DNA of 59,620 nt from Candidatus Poribacteria bacterium (GTDB taxonomy: Bacteria > Poribacteria > WGA-4E > WGA-3G): positions 1 to 59,620 of the forward strand of contig JAJEDN010000048.1 in assembly GCA_022821495.1 (NCBI GenBank), read 5' to 3'. The first letter of the stretch is position 1. Every line of letters begins with the position of its first letter. A program made the position numbers and the translations under genes. This document shows, piece by piece, positions 54,935 to 59,620 of this stretch. The notes under the pieces are model-generated. The model saw nothing but the letters and a program-made list of their open reading frames with translations. It was not told the DNA's origin and ran no database searches.

Positions 54935-56492
54935 TGCTGTTAGGAACTGTATTATCGTTACGCATAAGCTCAAATGGAGATGGTGCCATCTGCACCGGAA
55001 CAACAAGGCGTGATTCAAACATCTTAACGAGGGCATGCCCTGTACCCAGTTCTAATGCTCGCGCTGAAAAATCTCTACCCATTGTCTGTGTTGCATAATC
55101 TGCCTCATTTTTGCTATTCTGACGCATCACAATGTGTGTATTGAGATTATTCATTACAAGTTGAGGAATTTGCGAGGCGTTTTGAAGGCTAAGAATAACT
55201 GAATGATCGAAAGTCCGCCCTTCACGCATAATACGATTGAACAAACTAGCGAGTGTATCACTGTGACGTGACTCATTATCGAAAATGCGGTGGGCTTCAT
55301 CTACCATTTGAACGATGCCGGCTCCTTCTCTATTACCGCGTTTCTCTTGGCAAACATGTAGGACATAAGACAAGAGCAGGGCATAGGATGAATCGTCCAT
55401 CTGTGAATAATCAATCACCAAAATACGCTTTTTACTTTCAAACTTAAATGAGATTACTTCTCTATTGTCAACGGTCCTCCTGCCAACAGTATCAAGCCAT
55501 GGCATTTCCTCCCCACGGGCTTCGACTTTTCGAACTATGGTACTCCCAGTTGAACCATGAATTCTCTCATGTGGACCTACAGTCGGTCCCATGCGTTTTT
55601 TAACAACTTCTAAGATATCATTAAGTGAGTATGGTTTTTCAAGAGAGTTAGCTGCACTTGCAAATCCTTCAAATTGCAGTTGTTCGCTTGTGTCTGGAAA
55701 GAAAAAACCTGCTAACATAGTTGGTGATAAATCGGATGCTCTACACCCCGCGAGAATATCTACATGATTTGGATCGCATTTTCCGTAGAATCCCACACGA
55801 GTGACATCGTCAGCGGAATGTGATGTCAATTCATATTTGCGAAAGCGTTCCCACACGGTTTCTACATTTGAATCGCTATTTTTACAAGCGATTAATCCAT
55901 AGTCAGGTTTTGCGTCATGAACCAAAACACATTTATTAAATTTCTTTGCTTGCTCAATCAGATTCGCAGCAATGTTTGATTTTCCAGAGCCTGTTCCACC
56001 TGCAATCATAATATGGTGGTTAAATGTTGGGGCACCTATGCAAAGCGGTACCTTGTCTGCATTGAGAAGTTCACCAATGACGTTCAGGCTTCCATTTGTG
56101 TGATATTTTTTCTCAGGAAGTCCAATAACTCGATTTGTCCTCTCTACCTCTAGCTTTTTCACGGTGGCCCCCGGCAACGGACGTGTTCGCGATGTGAGCA
56201 TCTGATGCCCGTCGTCTTCTCCTAATATCAATATGTCAAATACTTGGACAGACTCTACCGATTGGACATTGGGATTTGACCTCATAAGCTTGAGTCCGTG
56301 AAGAATCGTTGGATCAAGTGGATTACCGACCGTCGAGATGTTTCGATTGGGTTGTATAATCTGTCCAATCCACAATTTACCATCCGCCTGCTCTATACGT
56401 ACATAATCAAACAAAGCAAATTCTTTCTCTATTTCTGCCATTGCTTGAATATGCTTTAAGTCGCTATTTGAACTGTCATGTAGTACGATCAT
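54927..56492 (-). CDS. HerA-type ATP-dependent DNA translocase
   Basis: This 521-residue protein belongs to the HerA/FtsK (DUF87) superfamily of hexameric DNA pumps. An N-terminal barrel (EFALFDYVRIEQADGKLWIGQIIQ) is followed by Walker A AGGTGSGKSNIAANLI at residues 164-179, a second motif RILVIDYSQMDD, and Walker B VQMVDEAHRIFDNE; then FNRIMREGRTFDHSVILSLQNASQIP and HIVMRQNSKNEADYATQTMGRDF with the conserved arginine. It precedes and overlaps the NurA gene, as in the archaeal and bacterial HerA-NurA operons. No ribosome-binding site is visible before the ATG. ATG 56441 (residue 18) is another start. Confidence 0.85.
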   Translation of the reverse strand: MIVLHDSSNSDLKHIQAMAEIEKEFALFDYVRIEQADGKLWIGQIIQPNRNISTVGNPLDPTILHGLKLMRSNPNVQSVESVQVFDILILGEDDGHQMLTSRTRPLPGATVKKLEVERTNRVIGLPEKKYHTNGSLNVIGELLNADKVPLCIGAPTFNHHIMIAGGTGSGKSNIAANLIEQAKKFNKCVLVHDAKPDYGLIACKNSDSNVETVWERFRKYELTSHSADDVTRVGFYGKCDPNHVDILAGCRASDLSPTMLAGFFFPDTSEQLQFEGFASAANSLEKPYSLNDILEVVKKRMGPTVGPHERIHGSTGSTIVRKVEARGEEMPWLDTVGRRTVDNREVISFKFESKKRILVIDYSQMDDSSYALLLSYVLHVCQEKRGNREGAGIVQMVDEAHRIFDNESRHSDTLASLFNRIMREGRTFDHSVILSLQNASQIPQLVMNNLNTHIVMRQNSKNEADYATQTMGRDFSARALELGTGHALVKMFESRLVVPVQMAPSPFELMRNDNTVPNSNG

Positions 56493-56621
56493 TTTTTATA
56501 TCATTTTTCGGAATAAGTAGTTTTGGGATTGAGAAAAAAGTGCGCTAAATCCTTGTGCTTACTGAGTTTTTGCTTGATTTGAAAGTGTAAAACTTGACAT
56601 CTTCTCGACCTTTGGATTGTT

Positions 56622-56822
56622 TCAGAGAAGATTGTTATCCTGAATAGTTTTCAGAAGGTGATCAAAAGCCTCTTTAGTTTCATAGCGGATGTAGTCAGGC
56701 ATAGAATTATCAGGGCTTCTGAATACAATACCGTATTTCCCTCTGGGTGTGTAACCATCACTTGCTGCTTCAATACAAAATTTACCTCTTTTAGGGAATT
56801 TGAGGCGAAAGTAACAGTCAAG
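56622..56822 (-). pseudogene. Fragment of an unidentified gene
   Basis: On the minus strand a frame without a start codon reads as ordinary protein: LDCYFRLKFPKRGKFCIEA, then PDNSMPDYIRYETKEAFDHL and ends TIQDNNLL before TGA at 56622-56624. A TAA lies just upstream at 56823-56825. The composition and codons look coding, so I take it as the 3' remnant of a gene broken by deletion or rearrangement. I do not recognise the family. Confidence 0.4.
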
Positions 56823-56895
56823 TTAGGACACACTAAAGATAGGTCAAGTTGGAATGTCTCCAGAAGATACCCTAAAAGAGATGGGTATCCCTGGT

Positions 56896-56966
56896 GACCA
56901 AACCAAAACACTCAATTTGCACTGAATGTGGGATACCCGCAGTTCAACGAGTGTTTTAGTTTGGTC
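56896..56966. repeat. Inverted repeat, 18-base arms
   Basis: GACCAAACCAAAACACTC (56896-56913) is matched by GAGTGTTTTAGTTTGGTC (56949-56966) with one mismatch, across a 35-base loop that itself holds GGGATACCCGC. It may be a transposon end remnant or a hairpin terminator-like structure. Confidence 0.5.
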
Positions 56967-57365
56967 TGTTAAAAGGATACGGTGTCTAAAGACGAGATGT
57001 CAAGTTAAAAAGGTGAGGATTTTTGCGAAAATGAAAATTTTTAAGTCCAAAACGACTAATTCCGTGATATATTAACATAAACCGCTTCGTCAAGTCTTCA
57101 GTACTGATAGAACAAAGTCATTCACTTTTCAATTTTTTATGGCTTCTGTCGAAAAAATCACGATTCGGAGATCACTCCTACAACCCCTATTTTTCTTGGA
57201 AAGAGTTGACTTAAGTTACAATAGGCTTTACAATTAACGATATAGCATCAATCAGCATTATTATAAAATGCGTTTGTCAAGAGAGGTCTACATAGTTTTA
57301 TATTGCCCGTAGTGAAAAACCATAGGTGTCAATTTAAGGATTTTTCCGTTAATTTTTTGCCGTAG

Positions 57366-57448
57366 ATCTCTACAGATATCGCCCCTACGGGGCTTAGGTC
57401 TGTGAGGTTGCATTTCTCTACAGAGATACCATCCCTACGGGATTCAGG
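57366..57448. repeat. Tandem hairpin repeat (CTCTACAGA ... CCCTACGGG)
   Basis: Two units 48 bases apart share CTCTACAGA and then a hairpin: GCCCCTACGGGGC in the first and ATCCCTACGGGAT in the second, each ending TTAGG or TTCAGG. The arms have changed together so pairing is kept. Confidence 0.55.
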
Positions 57449-57477
57449 AGATTTTTGCAGTCTTCAAGGTTTCCGCG

Positions 57478-57515
57478 GAGTATCCGGTTCGGTTAGGAAA
57501 CCGAACCTACCAGTC
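57478..57515. repeat. CTGGTAGGTTCGG hairpin repeat, copy 2
   Basis: On the minus strand CTGGTAGGTTCGGTTTCCTAAC is followed by CGAACCGGATA. The layout matches the element at 36884-36917, with both arms changed to keep pairing. Confidence 0.5.
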
Positions 57516-57682
57516 CTGGGTCTGAGACGGTTATTTTTTCTTAAATTAACGCTTATGATTGCCCATAGTGGAGACCTTCTGTATAATCTATTCATGAGAA
57601 GTTTTTGGATGTTAGTCATTGGAAAGCGTTTGTATAAACGGACATCAAACACAATTTCAGCACCCCAAAAGGAGTAGTTGCT

Positions 57683-58549
57683 ATGAAGAAGTTAATCTAT
57701 CTCTTTATATCCGTGCTAACCATTGCTATGTTTTGCCACAGCGGATATGCTGAACGAGTGGTGACAGATGGACTCCTGAGTTATTGGACGTTTGATCGGC
57801 ATCAAATTGTTGGTAGGAAAGTTAAAGATGTTTGGGGTGAGAACGATGGCACGATAGTTGGGAATCCGAAAGTTGTCAAGGGGTATGTCAGAGAAGCACT
57901 TAAGTTAGATGGTCCGAGAGATTATGTGAACTTGACGAACCTTGGTGATTTTGGAACTCAGATAGGCGAAGCTACGTTTGAAGCGTGGGTCAAAACCGAT
58001 TTTAAGAAAAACTGGATGACGCTTTTCAAAGTTATTGACTCGGACTGTGCGGGTTAGGGAATGGATATCAACGCATCAAAGCATCCTGATAATGGAATTG
58101 TTTTCGATGAGGATGTCATTAATCTTTATATCAGATATAAAATCGGAGAGAATGGATGCGGCACCTCGAACTCTGGAAGGTCGTTTTCAATCTCTGATGG
58201 CGAATGGCATCACATCGCTTATGTCCAGGAATCTTATGTAGACGAAGCCGAGCGCGAGTGGAGAGTAAAAGTTATCTATATCGACGGTGAACGGCGCACC
58301 TTAAGTAGATCGACCAGTACACCAAAGTCCATCTTTATCCGGTTCACGGAATCTGTCTATCTTGGCGCGGGAAACAATCGTGGCAAGGCAGAAGGATTTT
58401 TTCGCGGCATCGTTGATGAAGTCCGCATTTATAACCGACCGCTTACCGATACTGAAGTATTCCAAAATTTTGGGGCCAAAATCGGGTTTGCTGTGGAACC
58501 CGCACAGAAGTTGCCGACAGTCTGGGGTGCGCTGAAGACAAAGCTGTAG
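57683..58549 (+). pseudogene. Secreted LamG-domain protein interrupted by an in-frame TAG
   Basis: The same reading frame continues across TAG at 58055-58057. The part before it has a signal peptide (KKLIYLFISVLTIAMFCHSGYA) and LLSYWTFDRHQIVGRKVKDVWGENDGTIVG, the typical LamG start; the part after has FSISDGEWHHIAYVQES, VYLGAGNNRGKAEGFFRGIVDEVRIYNRPLTDTEV, the typical LamG end. Together they make a complete domain of about 288 residues. It ends PAQKLPTVWGALKTKL, the tail seen in two other secreted proteins. TAG is an ordinary stop elsewhere in the window, so a nonsense mutation or sequencing error is most likely. GGAG lies eight bases before the ATG. Confidence 0.72.
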
Positions 58550-58611
58550 CACTTCTGATATATTATATTTCATTTGTAGACGGTATTGCCCCAAATAAGG
58601 ATTTCCATCTT

Positions 58612-58715
58612 AGAAGAAACCCCCTAAAGAATCAACGGTATGAAGCCTGTGTGGGCTTCCCCGGGTATGAATGCCTTATGACATTCCCCGCCCCTTATCA
58701 GGGGACTTTGAATAA
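58612..58715 (-). repeat. Dispersed palindromic element, copy C
   Basis: ACCCCCTAAAGAATCAACGGTATGAA and then GAATGCCTTATGACATTCCCCGCCCCTTATCAGGGGACTTTGAA match the core and insertion of copy B at 31420-31480. One more internal unit (GCCTGTGTGGGCTTCCCC) is present. Confidence 0.55.
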
Positions 58716-58763
58716 CTATAGCATCGGTTCTGTAGGGTGTGTCTACTGCTGTGAGGAAAATAA

Positions 58764-59390
58764 ATGATCCCGAAAGGTTTTGTTATTCCAGTTCTACTTG
58801 CGGGTATGATGCTTCTAAGCGTTGCTGGCTGTGGTGACGACGTGGAACCTATAATGTTAGCAGAAGAAAAAACTGAAAAGCCAACACTTGGGTCGTCTGT
58901 TTCATCGTTAGCAAATGAAGAATTGCTCGGTTCTTGGGAAGTCGTTTCAATCTTTGGCAGAACCCCCGAAGAATTCTTTGAAGACTTAGCAGAAGAGGAG
59001 GAGCCAGTAGAAAAGGTAAAACGGTTTAACTACGTTTTTGCTGCTGACAATTCGTGGACATGCAATTTTATGTCTGAAACCGTTTTTATTATTGATGACA
59101 TACCTCCTGGTAAAATAGAGAAAATAGGTGCCTGGTCGGGGACTTACGTTTTCGATGGTCTGACGCTCTCTTTATTTCAAAAGGGGTCAGAAGTGCACAT
59201 AGCACCTGAACCCAAAAATTTTTTTCAGATTGCATTCGGCCGGGCAGTCGCAGAAGTAGAACAAGATTTTGACGAGTTCTTCAGGGTTAATTTTATCAGC
59301 CCCTTTGCACAATCCGCTAGTACGAAACAGGGGGGGACACTTGTTATGGTAACTGCTGACGGTGAAGAAATGGTCCTTGAGAAGCAATAG
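58764..59390 (+). CDS. Lipoprotein, lipocalin-like
   Basis: This 208-residue protein has a lipoprotein signal with lipobox V-A-G-C at residues 20-23, followed by GDDVEPIMLAEEKTEKPT. A Ser/Thr linker leads to ELLGSWEVVSIFGRTPEEFF and FAADNSWTCNF, then IEKIGAWSGTYVFDGLTLSLF, the G-x-W and repeated beta-strand layout of lipocalin-like proteins. The acidic stretch EDLAEEEEPVEKV is inserted in the first part. No partner gene is visible. AGGAAAATAA precedes the ATG at a usable distance. Confidence 0.7.
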   Translation: MIPKGFVIPVLLAGMMLLSVAGCGDDVEPIMLAEEKTEKPTLGSSVSSLANEELLGSWEVVSIFGRTPEEFFEDLAEEEEPVEKVKRFNYVFAADNSWTCNFMSETVFIIDDIPPGKIEKIGAWSGTYVFDGLTLSLFQKGSEVHIAPEPKNFFQIAFGRAVAEVEQDFDEFFRVNFISPFAQSASTKQGGTLVMVTADGEEMVLEKQ

Positions 59391-59620
59391 GTTTCCTTAT
59401 TCCGCGCATATTCTGACGTTCTTCCACGTTTTGCTTTATAGTAAATTTTGAAATTACTTATACACTTGTTCTTTGCCAGAGACCCGTTCGTAGTAGGGCA
59501 ATTGTGCGGTGTATTTGAAGAAATACTTTCTTCGCATTGGATTTTAGCGTTTGCAAAAACCCCAAATGCGAGGTGCATTATTGCCCGTCTCTTCAAAACA
59601 TGTGCAAATAATTACGGGAT
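59391..59620. other. Window end: repeat fragments only
   Basis: TTTATAGTAAATTTTGAAATTACTTATACA (about 59435-59466) matches the outer end of copy B of the dispersed element, and a GTAGTAGGGCAATTG repeat follows. No gene is seen. Confidence 0.5.

Larger units (their letters stand above)
56493..57682. other. Repeat-rich intergenic region
   Basis: Over 1.1 kb without a complete gene separates herA-like and LamG genes. It contains a gene fragment (56622-56822), a long inverted repeat (56896-56966), tandem CTCTACAG hairpins (57366-57448) and a CTGGTAGGTTCGG hairpin. The rest is AT-rich. The 91-residue frame at 57402-57677 runs through these repeats and is not credible. Confidence 0.55.

Noticed and set aside
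37019..56492. Prophage or integrative element
   Set aside because: No integrase, capsid, tail, terminase or conjugation genes, and no attachment-site repeat at a tRNA gene was seen.
56651..56911. 86-residue minus-strand frame
   Set aside because: Another frame over the same bases (56622-56822) reads far more like protein, so this one is a shadow.
57366..57448. Possible CRISPR array
   Set aside because: Only two units 48 bases apart, with arms that differ but keep pairing, and no cas genes. It is a hairpin repeat.
57402..57677. 91-residue plus-strand frame before the LamG gene
   Set aside because: Most of it is made from the hairpin repeats at 57414-57515; no coding character.
58055..58057. 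Genome-wide TAG recoding
   Set aside because: Other well-supported genes in the window end in TAG at normal places, so one in-frame TAG is better explained by mutation or error.

Overview
The window looks like a piece of a free-living or symbiotic bacterial chromosome of moderate GC content, most like the Candidatus Poribacteria (inference). That call rests on the mix of genes: phytanoyl-CoA dioxygenase/HEAT fusions, a sulfatase-modifying-factor-like protein, LamG and other secreted lectin-like proteins, Uma2 nuclease, several ECF sigma factors and many orphan solute-binding proteins. Intergenic regions are full of short palindromic and MITE-like repeats. No taxonomic marker was searched, so the assignment is tentative.

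Layout. 1-7.0 kb: rpmB (L28), a glycosyltransferase, a 4-TM protein, an ECF sigma factor followed by a DUF4097 beta-repeat protein and two small membrane proteins, an unknown protein and a Uma2-type nuclease. 7.1-13.9 kb: a sugar ABC transporter (binding protein and two permeases, no ATPase) followed by two tandem PhyH-HEAT oxygenase paralogues. 14-21.5 kb: an FGE-like protein, a frameshifted DMT exporter, a branched-chain-type binding protein and a run of minus-strand secreted proteins. 21.6-28.1 kb: two TPR/thioredoxin proteins, an ECF sigma factor, hypothetical genes and twin ferredoxins. Two near-identical promoter-like boxes flank the sigma gene. 28.1-30.9 kb: tRNA-Glu, tRNA-Lys, purA, rpsI and rplM. 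31.8-36.8 kb: orphan TAXI, CsgG-like, XylF-like and OppC-like genes.

37.0-56.5 kb is the unusual part. It begins with a leaderless-looking gene that fuses a GNAT acetyltransferase to a tRNA-guanine-transglycosylase-like (DpdA-like) domain. A tight five-gene operon follows (winged-helix protein, 1228-aa ATPase with coiled coil, two unrecognised proteins, 1910-aa DEAD/DEAH helicase with DUF1998-like C-terminus). By size, order and domains this resembles the G-H-I-J part of the dpd 7-deazapurine DNA modification/restriction island. It has an extra gene and lacks dpdB, dpdC, dpdD, dpdE, dpdF and the PLD nuclease dpdK. A HerA-NurA helicase-nuclease pair faces it from the other strand. I infer a variant DNA-modification-linked defence island.

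56.5-59.6 kb is a repeat-rich tail with a gene fragment, a LamG gene interrupted by an in-frame TAG, and a lipoprotein.

Recurring themes are a shared C-terminal motif (P-x2-K-L-x-[TA]-x-W-x2-L-K) on three secreted proteins, and several repeat families, including one with GGACTTACGCA-type inverted ends. Everything was read by eye; no database search was possible.
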